64,000 bases of DNA from JAATFS01 sp037145635 (GCA_037145635.1 JBBCXB010000004.1:62001-126000), one strand, 5' to 3'. Positions 1 to 9,162 are shown, counted from the stretch's first letter. Translations and numbers: made by a program. Notes: generated by a model from the sequence alone, not told the origin.

Positions 1-7
1 GCTCCCG

Positions 8-13
8 TACAAT
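8..13 (+). promoter_or_regulatory. -10-like element of uup, probable leaderless start
   Basis: TACAAT ends six bases before the uup ATG at 20, so transcription would begin at or next to the start codon. No Shine-Dalgarno sequence precedes the ATG. The -35 region lies outside the window. This is inference from spacing alone. Confidence 0.4.
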
Positions 14-19
14 ATCGCC

Positions 20-1900
20 ATGCCTCTTATCACCCTGCAGAACGTCGACTACAGCGTCGGCGGCCCGTTGTTGCTGGAAAAGACCGAACTGACGATCGAG
101 CCGGGCGAGCGCATCGCCCTGATCGGCCGCAACGGCGCCGGCAAGTCCACCTTGATGAAACTGATCGCCGGCGAGCTCAAGCCCGACGACGGCGAAGTGC
201 GCGTGCAGCAGGGCGTGCGCATCGCCCGGCTGGAGCAGGAGGTGCCGCATGGCGCCGCCGGCAGCGTGTTCGACGTGGTCGCCGACGGCCTGGGCGAGCT
301 GGGCCACTGGCTGGCCGAGTTCCATCGCCTCAGCCACGCCGCCGAGTTCGACGGCGACGCGCTGGGCCACATCCAGTCCAAGATCGACGGCGCCAACGGC
401 TGGGCGCTGGACCAGCGCGTCGGCGAGACCTTGACCCGCCTCGACCTGGACGGGGAGGCGGAGTTCGCGCGCCTGTCCGGCGGCATGAAGCGCCGCGTGC
501 TGCTGGCGCGCGCGCTGGTGTCCTCGCCCGACCTGCTGCTGCTGGACGAGCCCACCAACCACCTGGACATCGAGGCGATCGACTGGCTGGAAATGTTCCT
601 CAAGGGCTGGAACGGCAGCGTGGTGTTCGTCACCCACGATCGCCGCTTCCTGCGCGCGCTGGCCACCCGCATCGTCGAGATCGACCGCGGCCAGGTCACC
701 AGCTGGCCGGGCGACTGGGCCAACTACGAACGCCGCCGCGAGGAACGCCTCAACGCGCAGGCGCAGGAGAACGCCCGCTTCGACAAGCTGCTGGCGCAGG
801 AGGAGGTGTGGATCCGCCAGGGCATCAAGGCCCGGCGTACCCGCGACGAGGGCCGCGTGCGCCGGCTGGAGTCGATGCGCAACGAGCGCGGCCAGCGCCG
901 CGAGCTGAGCGGCAACGTGCGCATGGAGGTGTCGCAGGGCGATGCCTCCGGCAAGAAGGTCATCGAGGCCAAGGACGTGGGTTTCGCGTTCGGTGCGCGC
1001 ACGATGGTGCAGGACTTCTCCACCACCATCCTGCGCGGCGACCGCATCGGCCTGATCGGTCCCAACGGCAGCGGCAAGACCACGCTGCTGAAGCTGCTGC
1101 TGGGCGAGCTGACCCCCGACCACGGCGAGATCCGCACCGGCACCAACCTGCAGATCGCCTATTTCGACCAGTACCGCGCCACCCTGCGCGAGGACTGGAC
1201 CGCGATCGAGAACGTGGCCGAGGGCCGCGACTTCATCGAGATCAACGGCAAGCGCAAGCACGTGCACGGCTACCTGCAGGAATTCCTGTTCACGCCCGAG
1301 CGCGCGCGCGCGCCGATCACCCGCCTGTCCGGCGGCGAGCGCAACCGCCTGCTGCTGGCGCGGCTGTTCGCGCAGCCGTCCAACCTGCTGGTGATGGACG
1401 AACCCACCAACGACCTCGACGTGGAGACGCTGGAGCTGCTGGAGGAACTGCTCGGCGAGTACACCGGCACGCTGTTGCTGGTCAGCCACGACCGCGACTT
1501 CCTCGACAACGTGGTCACCTCCACGCTGGTGATGGAGGGCGAGGGCCGGGTGGGCGACTACGTCGGCGGCTACACCGACTGGCTGCGCCAGCGTCCGGCC
1601 CCGACCACCAGCGCCGCGGCGGTGGCCAAGGCCTCGGCCACCGCGGCGCCGGCCGCCGCGGCGAGCGTGGAGGTCGCGCCCAAGCGCAAGCTCAGCTACA
1701 AGGACGCGCGCGAGCTGGAGCAGCTGCCGGCGCGGATCGAGACGCTGGAGCAGCAGGTGGCCGCGCTCACCGAGGCGATGAACGATCCGGCCTTCTACCA
1801 GCGCGACAGCGCCGCGATGGCGGCCCACACCCAGGCCCTGGGCGAGGCCCAAAGCCAGCTCGACGCCGCCTATGCACGCTGGTCGGAGCTGGATGTCTGA
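20..1900 (+). CDS. uup: ABC-F family ATPase Uup
   Basis: A 626-residue soluble protein with two ABC ATPase cassettes and no membrane segments, the ABC-F layout. Walker A motifs are GRNGAGKST (residues 36-44) and GPNGSGKTT (from 347). Signature motifs are LSGGMKRR and LSGGERNR. Walker B motifs are LLLLDEPTNHLD and LLVMDEPTNDLD. The charged linker between the cassettes is followed, after the second, by an Ala-rich hinge and a C-terminal helical segment (about 555-626, LEQLPARIETLEQQVAAL) of the coiled-coil type that separates Uup from EttA/YheS. Uup proteins act in the cytoplasm on ribosomes or branched DNA, and their loss raises precise transposon excision in E. coli. The ATG at 20 starts right at the conserved N-terminus. 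It stands alone; the next gene is convergent. Confidence 0.93.
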   Translation: MPLITLQNVDYSVGGPLLLEKTELTIEPGERIALIGRNGAGKSTLMKLIAGELKPDDGEVRVQQGVRIARLEQEVPHGAAGSVFDVVADGLGELGHWLAEFHRLSHAAEFDGDALGHIQSKIDGANGWALDQRVGETLTRLDLDGEAEFARLSGGMKRRVLLARALVSSPDLLLLDEPTNHLDIEAIDWLEMFLKGWNGSVVFVTHDRRFLRALATRIVEIDRGQVTSWPGDWANYERRREERLNAQAQENARFDKLLAQEEVWIRQGIKARRTRDEGRVRRLESMRNERGQRRELSGNVRMEVSQGDASGKKVIEAKDVGFAFGARTMVQDFSTTILRGDRIGLIGPNGSGKTTLLKLLLGELTPDHGEIRTGTNLQIAYFDQYRATLREDWTAIENVAEGRDFIEINGKRKHVHGYLQEFLFTPERARAPITRLSGGERNRLLLARLFAQPSNLLVMDEPTNDLDVETLELLEELLGEYTGTLLLVSHDRDFLDNVVTSTLVMEGEGRVGDYVGGYTDWLRQRPAPTTSAAAVAKASATAAPAAAASVEVAPKRKLSYKDARELEQLPARIETLEQQVAALTEAMNDPAFYQRDSAAMAAHTQALGEAQSQLDAAYARWSELDV

Positions 1901-1902
1901 GG

Positions 1903-2030
1903 GGGGAATGGGGAGTGCGGAATCGGGAAGGGCTAAAGCCGGGTCCCGGGCGATCCGGTTGCCGGGTCAAGGAACGAGCCGATAGGAGCGAATCGTTCCA
2001 CGATTCCCCATTCCCCATTCCCCATTCCCG
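1903..2030. repeat. Intergenic heptamer repeat, ATTCCCC x4 with inverted partner
   Basis: Between uup and the barstar gene, ATTCCCC occurs three times in tandem from 2003 and is followed by ATTCCCG, ending at 2030. The inverted partner GGGGAATGGGG lies at 1903-1913, so a transcript could fold. Short tandem ATTCCC-type repeats are common between genes in xanthomonads. A related AATCCCT array is at 40674-40708. Confidence 0.65.
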
Positions 2031-2033
2031 GCC

Positions 2034-2465
2034 TCAAGGCGCCCCACACGCCTCGGCGGGGGCGACGAAGGCCACGAACGGGACGTCGCGCGCGGCCCAG
2101 GCGCGGGCCGCCTCGTCCAGCACGTCGAGCAGGGTGTCGCGGTCGCGCGGGGCATGCCGGGCCAGCGCCTCGGCGCCGTCGAACAACAGCGCGTAGCCCT
2201 GCGCCGCGGGCAGCCACGCCAGGTCGCGCAGCGCATCCGACAGCGCGTCCCAGTTGTGGCCGAACTGGCCCGGGAAATCCAGCTGCGTCGCCAGCCGCAT
2301 CAACAGCGTGCGCTTGTCGCGGCAGGCGGCCAGGTCCACGCGCAGCAGCCGCAGCCCGGCATCGCGCGCGAGCGCGGCGAGGCTGTCGAGGTCGCCGGCG
2401 TCGGCCTGGTACACGCCCGAGCGCGCCGGATCGGCCAGGTCGAGATCGAACGCGCCCAGGCTCAT
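2034..2465 (-). CDS. Barstar-family ribonuclease inhibitor
   Basis: A 143-residue acidic cytoplasmic protein with the barstar fold pattern. After an N-terminal extension, the recognisable core runs from about residue 35 (LRLLRVDLAACRDKRTLLMR) through FPGQFGHNWDALSDALRDL, the loop-helix that in barstar plugs the RNase active site with acidic residues. The start codon overlaps the stop of the RNase gene by four bases (ATGA), so the two are translationally coupled with toxin first and inhibitor second. It should bind and neutralise the RNase of the preceding gene in the cytoplasm. A longer in-frame reading upstream exists but only translates the RNase gene out of frame; the overlap start is preferred. 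Confidence 0.9.
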   Translation of the reverse strand: MSLGAFDLDLADPARSGVYQADAGDLDSLAALARDAGLRLLRVDLAACRDKRTLLMRLATQLDFPGQFGHNWDALSDALRDLAWLPAAQGYALLFDGAEALARHAPRDRDTLLDVLDEAARAWAARDVPFVAFVAPAEACGAP

Positions 2466-2911
2466 CGGGCGGCCTCCTGGGCCGGCACCGCGAAACTCTT
2501 GAACGTCTCGTAGTGGTCTTCGCTGTAGTACCAGATCTCCGGCGGGGTGCCGCCGGTGACGATGCGCCGTGCGCCGCGGTTGCGCAGCCCGGGCGTTTCC
2601 ACCGTGTACTCGTGGTAGTAGCCGCGCGGACGTTCCGGCAGCCGCTGCTCGCGGTTGCCGAACACGGCGCCGTCCTGCGGATGCGCGAACGGGCCGCCGC
2701 GCTGGATCCGCGCCAGCGTGTCCGCCGCCTCGGCCGGCAGGAACGCCGGCAGCGCGTTCGCGGTGCCCGTGCGCGGCGGCTCGGGGCGCGTCACGAGCGG
2801 CGCCTCCAGCTGCGGCGCGAACTGCGGCCTGGGGGCCTGCGCCACGCGCATGCCCCACAGGCCGGCGACGAGCAGCACGAGGGCGACGATCAGCAGGACG
2901 GGCTTGCGCAT
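2462..2911 (-). CDS. Secreted or anchored guanyl-specific ribonuclease (RNase Sa/barnase family)
   Basis: 149 residues. Residues 4-20 are a hydrophobic signal or anchor, then a Pro-rich linker (27-55) and the RNase domain. The C-terminal part matches the RNase Sa active-site region closely: RGYYHEYTVETPG supplies the general base Glu101, RGARRI supplies Arg116, and EDHYETF supplies the general acid His133, corresponding to E54/R69/H85 of RNase Sa. The family cleaves RNA 3' of guanosine. No Cys is present, so the Streptomyces-type disulfide is missing. The inhibitor gene follows with a four-base overlap, as expected for an enzyme that is lethal if active before export. Start at the ATG 2911, immediately before the signal segment. 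Confidence 0.9.
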   Translation of the reverse strand: MRKPVLLIVALVLLVAGLWGMRVAQAPRPQFAPQLEAPLVTRPEPPRTGTANALPAFLPAEAADTLARIQRGGPFAHPQDGAVFGNREQRLPERPRGYYHEYTVETPGLRNRGARRIVTGGTPPEIWYYSEDHYETFKSFAVPAQEAAR

Positions 2912-3198
2912 GGAAAGGTCCGGGAGCGGGGGAGCGCTGCCGCGACGGCAGTGCGGGCCAGTATGCCGGGGCGCGACTGTGCCCACTTTGAACGTGCGTG
3001 CCGCGGCACCGGCCACATGCGGTTCACGCCGGAATAACCGGGGGATGGTGCAAGGTGGCTGCCCGAACGCGGGCAGGCACGACGCGGGCGACTGGGACGA
3101 AGTTTCCCTGCCGCCGCACTTGGTAACCGGTGCCGTCGTCCTTACCATTGATCACTGCAACGCCCGGCCTCCGCCGGGCGAAAGTCCAGGAGACCCTC

Positions 3199-3810
3199 AT
3201 GGCTTACACCCTTCCGAAGTTGCCCTACGCCTACGACGCGCTGGAGCCGAACATCGACGCGCAGACGATGGAGATCCATCACACCAAGCATCACCAGACT
3301 TACATCAACAACGTCAATGCGGCGCTGGAAGGGACGGAGTATGCGGACCTGCCGGTGGAAGAGCTGGTGTCCAAGCTGAAGTCGCTGCCGGAGAACCTGC
3401 AGGGCCCGGTGCGCAACAACGGCGGCGGCCATGCCAACCATTCGCTGTTCTGGACGGTGCTGTCGCCCAACGGCGGCGGCGAACCCAAGGGTCAGGTCGC
3501 CCAGGCGATCGAGAAGGACCTCGGCGGCTTCGAGAAGTTCAAGGAAGCCTTCACCAAGGCCGCGATCAGCCGTTTCGGCTCCGGCTGGGCGTGGCTGAGC
3601 GTGACCCCGGACAAGAAGCTGGTGGTCGAGAGCACCGCCAACCAGGACAGCCCGCTGTTCGAGGGCAACACCCCCGTGCTGGGCCTGGACGTGTGGGAGC
3701 ATGCCTACTATCTGAAGTACCAGAACCGCCGCCCGGAATACATCGGCGCGTTCTTCAACGCCGTCGACTGGGACGAGGTCGAGCGCCGCTACCAGGCCGC
3801 CATCGCCTGA
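3199..3810 (+). CDS. sodA: Superoxide dismutase, Mn/Fe family (Mn-like)
   Basis: 203 residues, the normal length for bacterial cytoplasmic Mn/Fe SODs. Metal ligands are visible: His27 in MEIHHTKHH, the His in GGGHANHSLFW, and Asp/His in DVWEHAYY. GGGHANHSLFW is closer to the manganese-type than the iron-type sequence, but metal use cannot be settled by sequence. It dismutates superoxide to hydrogen peroxide and oxygen. AGGAG lies upstream of ATG 3199; a longer in-frame reading to 3130 has no homologous N-terminus. Monocistronic, with a strong hairpin at 3875-3906. Confidence 0.95.
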   Translation: MAYTLPKLPYAYDALEPNIDAQTMEIHHTKHHQTYINNVNAALEGTEYADLPVEELVSKLKSLPENLQGPVRNNGGGHANHSLFWTVLSPNGGGEPKGQVAQAIEKDLGGFEKFKEAFTKAAISRFGSGWAWLSVTPDKKLVVESTANQDSPLFEGNTPVLGLDVWEHAYYLKYQNRRPEYIGAFFNAVDWDEVERRYQAAIA

Positions 3811-3874
3811 GTCACGGGCAGGTTCGAATGCCGAGCCGAGGGGAGGCCCTGCCTTCCCTCGGTCGCCGGCGCGT

Positions 3875-3906
3875 TGCAAAGGCCGGGCATCGTCCCGGCC
3901 TTTGCA
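3875..3906. terminator. Hairpin terminator after sodA
   Basis: A perfect 13-bp stem, TGCAAAGGCCGGG paired with CCCGGCCTTTGCA, around a six-base loop. T/A runs inside the stem ends make it usable in both directions, serving sodA and the convergent gene ending at 4089. Confidence 0.75.
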
Positions 3907-4088
3907 TGTGAGAACGCAGTCGCTGTGCTCAGCGTGCGAGGGCGATGCGCCCCGCGGTGCAGGTACGTGTCGATGATGGGTGCCGACCGGGCATGCCGTG
4001 CCGGCGCTCCGCATGTCGGGAGCGGCTGGGGTAGCCTGCGTCCGGCGCTCGCCCGCACGGCCGTCCGGCAGACCTCCGTCGCCGCCTT

Positions 4089-4991
4089 CTAGGGAGTGGC
4101 GATCGTGCCCGGCATCGGCAGCACCTCCACCGTGCCGACCCGCCCGCGCTCGGGCGCGGTAGGCGACCCGCCCCGGGGCGGCGCCAGCGGACGCAGCGCC
4201 GACAGGCGCAGGCGCCGGACATCGACCAGGATGCGTTCGCCGGGCGCCGCGGCCGGACCCGGCAGCACTAGCGCGGACGAGGCGGTATCGGTGCCGGTGG
4301 GCGGGCTGCGGGCGGACGCGGCGTCGTCGCGGTAGGCCGCGGTCAGTTCCGCCAGGTCCTGGGCATCGCCCGCCGCGCCGAGGTCGCCGGCCACGATCGA
4401 AGGCGCCTCCTCGGCGGTGGCCTCGATCCAGCGCAGCAGGTTGTGCACCTGGCGCGTGCGCAGCGTGGGGTCGTCGCCGTCGCCGCGGGAGAGCTGGGTG
4501 ACGTAGACGTTGACCGCGGTGCCGTCGATGTCCAGCCGCAGCAGGCCGGCGGTGGTGGCCAGCTGGTACGGGTGCAGGACGGTGACCGCGTCCTCGATGA
4601 TGCGGCGCCGGGTCAGCAATGCGTTGCCCTCGCGGCGCGGGCGGCTGGGCGGATCGGCGGTGATGAAGTGGCAGCTGTAGCCCAGTCGGCCGGCCAGCCA
4701 GCACGCCTGGTTGGGCAGCTCCGGCGTCTGCAGCACGTCCTGCAGCGCGATGACGTCCGGGCGCAGCGCGTCGAGCGTGGCGAGCACGCCGTCGCGCGTG
4801 GTTTCCCAGTGTTCCCGGCCCGGGCCGAGGTCGAGCGTGGCCAGGGTCAGCGTAGCCGCGGCGGCGGCCGCAGGTGGCGGCGGGAGCGACGGCAGCGGCG
4901 GCAGCGGCGGACGCGCCTGCGCCAGCCCCGCGATCAGCAGGGCCGGCGGCCAGATCCAGCGCAGGGCGCGGTGGGCACGACAGGGGCGCAT
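4089..4991 (-). CDS. Exported endonuclease/exonuclease/phosphatase-fold protein, active site apparently degenerate
   Basis: 300 residues with an N-terminal signal segment (about 12-26) and a Pro/Ala-rich linker before the EEP-like core, so it is probably periplasmic. Family landmarks can be aligned: IALQDVL at the usual LQEV position, GNALLTR, YVTQLS where NTHLS is usual, and VAGDLGAAGD where GDFN is usual. Several catalytic positions therefore differ (Glu to Asp, His to Gln, Asn to Gly) and no C-terminal SDHxPV motif is visible. It is likely a non-catalytic or altered member. It stands alone between sodA and the convergent-side GH3 gene. Function not assigned. Confidence 0.65.
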   Translation of the reverse strand: MRPCRAHRALRWIWPPALLIAGLAQARPPLPPLPSLPPPPAAAAAATLTLATLDLGPGREHWETTRDGVLATLDALRPDVIALQDVLQTPELPNQACWLAGRLGYSCHFITADPPSRPRREGNALLTRRRIIEDAVTVLHPYQLATTAGLLRLDIDGTAVNVYVTQLSRGDGDDPTLRTRQVHNLLRWIEATAEEAPSIVAGDLGAAGDAQDLAELTAAYRDDAASARSPPTGTDTASSALVLPGPAAAPGERILVDVRRLRLSALRPLAPPRGGSPTAPERGRVGTVEVLPMPGTIATP

Positions 4992-5054
4992 GGCCCCGAT
5001 GCTACCGGTTTGCGGTGCAGGCGTCGTGCACGCGGCCCGACGCCTGCGTGCCGG

Positions 5055-7313
5055 TCAGGGCAGGGTGGCGGCGCCGAGCACCACCTCGGCGGTCTGCACC
5101 GGGTCGTCGGCCGAGCGCGCCAGCTGCACCTGGTAGCGGCCGGCCGCGATCTTCCACTGCCGCGTCTTCGGGTCGAAGTCGGCCAGCGTCTTCGGCTCGG
5201 CCACCACCGTGACCTCGCGCCGCTCGCCCGGCTTCAGCGCGAGCTTCTGCCAGCCGACCAGCCGGATCGGCGTGGCGTGGCCCTGCGGCAGCCGCACATA
5301 CAGCTGCGGCACCGCGGCGCCCTCGCGCGGACCGGTGTTGGTGACCTGGAAGGTCGCACGCAGCCCGGTGCCCTTGGCAACCACCTTCAGCCCGTCGAAG
5401 CCGAACGTGGTGTACGACAGGCCGTGGCCGAACGCGTACTGCGGCTTCAGGCCGCGCGTGGCGAACCACTTGTAGCCGACATTGGCGCCCTCGATGTCGT
5501 AGTCCACGGTGTCCTCGCCCGGCTGCGCCGGCTTGAACCCCAGGCCCGGGAACGACGGCCGCGGCAGCTGCGACTCGTCCACCGGCCAGGTCACCGGCAG
5601 GTGGCCCGACGGATTGGCCGCGCCGGTCAGCAGGGCGGCGATCGCCGGGCCGCCGCCGATGCCCGGATACCAGGCCTGCAGCACCGCCGGCACCTTGGAC
5701 AGCCACGGCATGCGCACCGGCCCGTTGGTTTCCAGCACCACGGTGGTGCGCGGGTTGGCGGCGGCCACCGCCGCGATCAACGCGTCCTGGCGGTCGGGCA
5801 GGGCCATGTCCGGCAGGTCCACCGATTCGGCCGACCACTGCGTGGCGAACACCACCGCGGCATCGGCGGCCTTGGCCGCGCGCGCGGCGGCGGCGCGGTC
5901 GCGGCCGTCGAGGTAGTCGACCTGCACGCCCGGCAGCGCCTCGCGCAGCGCCTTCAGCGGCGGCGACGGCTGGATGATGACCGGCCCGGGCCAGGTGGTC
6001 GGCGCGATCCCCGGTACCGCGTTGCCGCCGTAGACGGTGTAGTCCACGCGCGAGGAGCCGCCCCCGGCCATCACGCCCTTGTCGGCATAGCCGCCGATCA
6101 CCACCAGGCGCCGCAGGTCCTTGGCCAGCGGCAGCGCGCCGCCCTCGTTGCGCAGCAGCACGCTGCCCTCCTCGGTGATGCGCTGCGCGGCGCGCGCGCC
6201 GCCTTCGCCGTCGAGCGGGGTGCGCTGCGGCGGGCGGTCGAACGCGCCCACCGCGATCAGGCTGCGCAGGATGCGGTGGACCATGTCGTCCAGGCGCGCG
6301 CGCGGCACCACGCCGGCGGACACCGCCATGCGCAGCGGCTGGTCGAAGAACACCGCCGCGTCGAACACCTCGCCGGCGGACTGCTGGTCGAGGCCGGCCA
6401 GCGCCGCCTTCGAGCCGCTGTGCACGCCGCCCCAGTCCGACATCACGTAGCCGGGGTACTTCCATTCCTGCTTGAGCACCTGGTTGAGCAGGTAGTCGTG
6501 CTCGCAGCCATAGACGCCGTTGACCTTGTTGTAGGAGCACATCACCGAGCCGGGCTGGCCGATCTCCAGCGCCAGCTCGAACGCCAGCAGGTCCGACTCG
6601 TGCATCGCCTGCTCGCCGATCTGCGCGCTGTGGAAGTTGCGCCGGGTCTCCATGTCGTTGAGCGCGTAGTGCTTCATCGTCGACAGCACGTGCTCGCTCT
6701 GGATGCCGCGGATCGACTCGCCGACCAGCACGCCGGCCAGCAGCGGGTCCTCGCCGGCGTACTCGAAGTTGCGCCCGTTGCGCGGGTCGCGCTGCAGGTT
6801 GACGCTGCCGGCCAGCAGCACGTTGAAGCCCAGCTGCCATGACTCGCGGCCCATCAGCTTGCCGCCCTGGTAGGCCAGCTCGCGGTTCCAGGTGGAGGCG
6901 CTGAGCGGGCCCGACGGCATCGCGGTGGCGAAGTCGCCCGGACGGATGCCGCCGGGGTTGGTGACGCCGACGCCGGCGTCGGCCAGCTGCTGCGCCGGGA
7001 TGCCGAGGCGCTCGATGCCCGGGACGTAGCCGGCCGAGCCCAGGGCGCCCTCGGGCTTGGGCAGCTTGTCGGTGCCCAGGCCGAAATAGCTGCGCAGCAT
7101 CACGAACTTCTCGTCCTCGGTCATCGCCTGGACCAGGCGGTCGGCGCGCTGGTCGGCGCTCAGCGCGGTATCCATCCACGGGCGTGCCTGCCCGGGGCCG
7201 GCGGCCAGCGCGGGCCCGGTCCACGCCAGCGTCAGCCCTGCGGCGACGGCCAGGGCCAGGCCGAGGCGGCGCGGGGTCGGGCATGTAAACGTTTTCATAT
7301 CGACAGGTGACAC
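5055..7313 (-). CDS. Glycoside hydrolase family 3 beta-glucosidase, exported
   Basis: 752 residues in the order signal peptide (LALAVAAGLTLAWTGPALAA), GH3 N-terminal TIM-barrel, GH3 C-terminal domain, and a fibronectin-III-like domain near the C-terminus, the BglX/BglB arrangement. The nucleophile motif VMSDWGG places the catalytic Asp at residue 293. It would remove terminal beta-linked glucose from oligosaccharides in the periplasm or outside. A GTG at 7313 is chosen because AAAGGA lies six bases before it; the ATG at 7298 has no ribosome-binding site. The M14 peptidase gene ends 58 bases upstream on the same strand, so the two may be co-transcribed. Confidence 0.9.
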   Translation of the reverse strand: MSPVDMKTFTCPTPRRLGLALAVAAGLTLAWTGPALAAGPGQARPWMDTALSADQRADRLVQAMTEDEKFVMLRSYFGLGTDKLPKPEGALGSAGYVPGIERLGIPAQQLADAGVGVTNPGGIRPGDFATAMPSGPLSASTWNRELAYQGGKLMGRESWQLGFNVLLAGSVNLQRDPRNGRNFEYAGEDPLLAGVLVGESIRGIQSEHVLSTMKHYALNDMETRRNFHSAQIGEQAMHESDLLAFELALEIGQPGSVMCSYNKVNGVYGCEHDYLLNQVLKQEWKYPGYVMSDWGGVHSGSKAALAGLDQQSAGEVFDAAVFFDQPLRMAVSAGVVPRARLDDMVHRILRSLIAVGAFDRPPQRTPLDGEGGARAAQRITEEGSVLLRNEGGALPLAKDLRRLVVIGGYADKGVMAGGGSSRVDYTVYGGNAVPGIAPTTWPGPVIIQPSPPLKALREALPGVQVDYLDGRDRAAAARAAKAADAAVVFATQWSAESVDLPDMALPDRQDALIAAVAAANPRTTVVLETNGPVRMPWLSKVPAVLQAWYPGIGGGPAIAALLTGAANPSGHLPVTWPVDESQLPRPSFPGLGFKPAQPGEDTVDYDIEGANVGYKWFATRGLKPQYAFGHGLSYTTFGFDGLKVVAKGTGLRATFQVTNTGPREGAAVPQLYVRLPQGHATPIRLVGWQKLALKPGERREVTVVAEPKTLADFDPKTRQWKIAAGRYQVQLARSADDPVQTAEVVLGAATLP

Positions 7314-7371
7314 GGCGTTTCCTTTCTGGTTTTCGTTTGAACGTCTGGGAGACCGGGCCAGGCCCGGCGGG

Positions 7372-9162
7372 TCAGGGCGCCGGATCGTCGGTGCGCAGCA
7401 CCGGATACAGGCGATAGCGCGCATCCCACGAGGGATGGCGGCGATAGAAGAACTCCAGCCGGGCCGGGGCGCTGCCGGCGAAGGCGGCGTCGCTGGCGAG
7501 TCGGCGCTCGAACTCGGCCTTGAGCGCGGGATCGGCGGCCAGCATCTGCCGGGCCACGTCCTCGGCCACGTAGGCTTCCATGTATTCCTTGCGCTCGAAG
7601 GCAGGGTTGAACCGGCCCCACTGCAGCAGCGAATCCGGCGCCTGCGGCTCCAGCAGGGCCATCGCCAGCCGCGCCTTGGGCTGGGCGATCGGCACGAACA
7701 GCGCGCCGGGCCCCAGCGCCTGGGTCTCCTGGTGCCACTGCCCGCGCACGCTCAGCCGCTGCCGGCCCTCATTGGGCTGGGTGGCGAACTCGGCGCTCTC
7801 GGCGCGGAACGCCTGCACCGCGCGTTCGCCACCCGCGGCCAGCGGGCGGAACGCGATGCCGTGCACGCGCAGCGTGTCGGCGACCGCGCCGGCCTGGGCC
7901 GCCGGCACCAGGTAGCCGCCGCGCGGCGCGTCGACCACGATGCCCGGGCCAATGCGATCGCGCAGCGGCACCTTCCAGACCTGCGGAGTGCGTTCGTCGT
8001 AGCGGGTCATCAGCGCGCCGGAGATCTCCGACGGCGTGCGCGTGTAGGCGTAGCCGCGGAAGTCCACCGTGCGCGCGCTGTCGGCGGTGACGTAGGTCAG
8101 GGGCTGCGGCTGCCCGCCCAGGGCGCTGGCGCGCCGGTCGGCGGCGAGCGCATCGTCGCGCCATTGCCCGCCGTGCCGCGCCGCCTGCTCCAGCACCGAG
8201 ACGATGGCGTTGCGCATCACCCGCACCCGCACCGGGTATTCCTTCCAGGAGTGGGTCTCGATCAGCATCCCGAAACGGTTGCGCAGCAGGAAGTAGCCGT
8301 GCGAGAAGCGCGGCGGCGAGACCTCGTCGCGGAACCCGGAGGCCGGATCGTCGTCGACCACGAACGAAGGGTAGTAGGGCAGCGGCAGCGAGCCCTGGCG
8401 CGCGAGGTCGGCGATCACCGCATCGCGCCAGCGGGTGCCGTCGGCGCGCAGCGCCTCGTCGCCGGCATGCACCGGTTCCACCTGCACCGAGACGTCGTGC
8501 TCGAACTGGGCGCCGTCGGTGGCATGCAGGTCCACGTAGATCAGCGGGTCCCAGGCCTGCACCAGGCGCAGCATGGCCTGCATCTCCGGCGCGTCGGCCT
8601 TGACGTAGTCGCGGTTGAGGTTGAGGTTCTGCGCGGTGGTGCGCCAGCCCATCTCCTGCGGCCCGCGCTGGTTGGGCCGGTTCCAGGCGCCGAAGCGCTC
8701 GTGGCCGTCGGCGTTGAACACCGGCACGAACACCCACACCACGCGGTCCAGCGCGCCGCGCGCGGCGGCACCGTCCAGGATCTGGCGCAGCGCCAGGAAG
8801 CCGGCGTCCTTGCCCTCGATCTCGCCGGCGTGGATGCCGCCCTGGATCAGCACCACCGGCAGCCGCCGGCGCGCGGCGCCCTCCGCGTCGAGCACGCCGG
8901 AGGTCGACGCCACCAGCGCCTTCATCGGCCGTCCCTCCGGCGTGGTGCCGAACTCCAGGCAGCGCACCGCCTGCGGATGGCGGCGCGCGAACGCCTCGCA
9001 CAGCGCGATCACCTCGTCGTAGCGGCCGGTGCGCTGGAAGCCGCTGCGCTCGGCGACGCTGACCAGGGCCGGATCGGCGACGGCGGTGGCGGCGGCCGGG
9101 AAGGCCCCGCCCAGCAGCAGGCACAGCGCCAGTCGGGTAAGCGGCCGGTCGAAACGGGGCAT
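7372..9162 (-). CDS. Zinc carboxypeptidase, M14 family, exported
   Basis: About 596 residues with a signal peptide (LALCLLLGGAFPAAATA). Zinc-site motifs of M14 are present: GGIHAGEIEGKDAG supplies the His and Glu ligands, and VDLHATDG supplies the third His. FNADGHERFGAWNRPNQRG and the Arg-containing LNLNRDY segment are also typical of the family. The protein is longer than classical carboxypeptidases and matches the large secreted M14 group of xanthomonads. ATG 9162 is preferred; a GTG at 9195 is in frame but sits directly behind a TAGATT -10-like element. It lies upstream of the GH3 gene on the same strand. Confidence 0.88.
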   Translation of the reverse strand: MPRFDRPLTRLALCLLLGGAFPAAATAVADPALVSVAERSGFQRTGRYDEVIALCEAFARRHPQAVRCLEFGTTPEGRPMKALVASTSGVLDAEGAARRRLPVVLIQGGIHAGEIEGKDAGFLALRQILDGAAARGALDRVVWVFVPVFNADGHERFGAWNRPNQRGPQEMGWRTTAQNLNLNRDYVKADAPEMQAMLRLVQAWDPLIYVDLHATDGAQFEHDVSVQVEPVHAGDEALRADGTRWRDAVIADLARQGSLPLPYYPSFVVDDDPASGFRDEVSPPRFSHGYFLLRNRFGMLIETHSWKEYPVRVRVMRNAIVSVLEQAARHGGQWRDDALAADRRASALGGQPQPLTYVTADSARTVDFRGYAYTRTPSEISGALMTRYDERTPQVWKVPLRDRIGPGIVVDAPRGGYLVPAAQAGAVADTLRVHGIAFRPLAAGGERAVQAFRAESAEFATQPNEGRQRLSVRGQWHQETQALGPGALFVPIAQPKARLAMALLEPQAPDSLLQWGRFNPAFERKEYMEAYVAEDVARQMLAADPALKAEFERRLASDAAFAGSAPARLEFFYRRHPSWDARYRLYPVLRTDDPAP

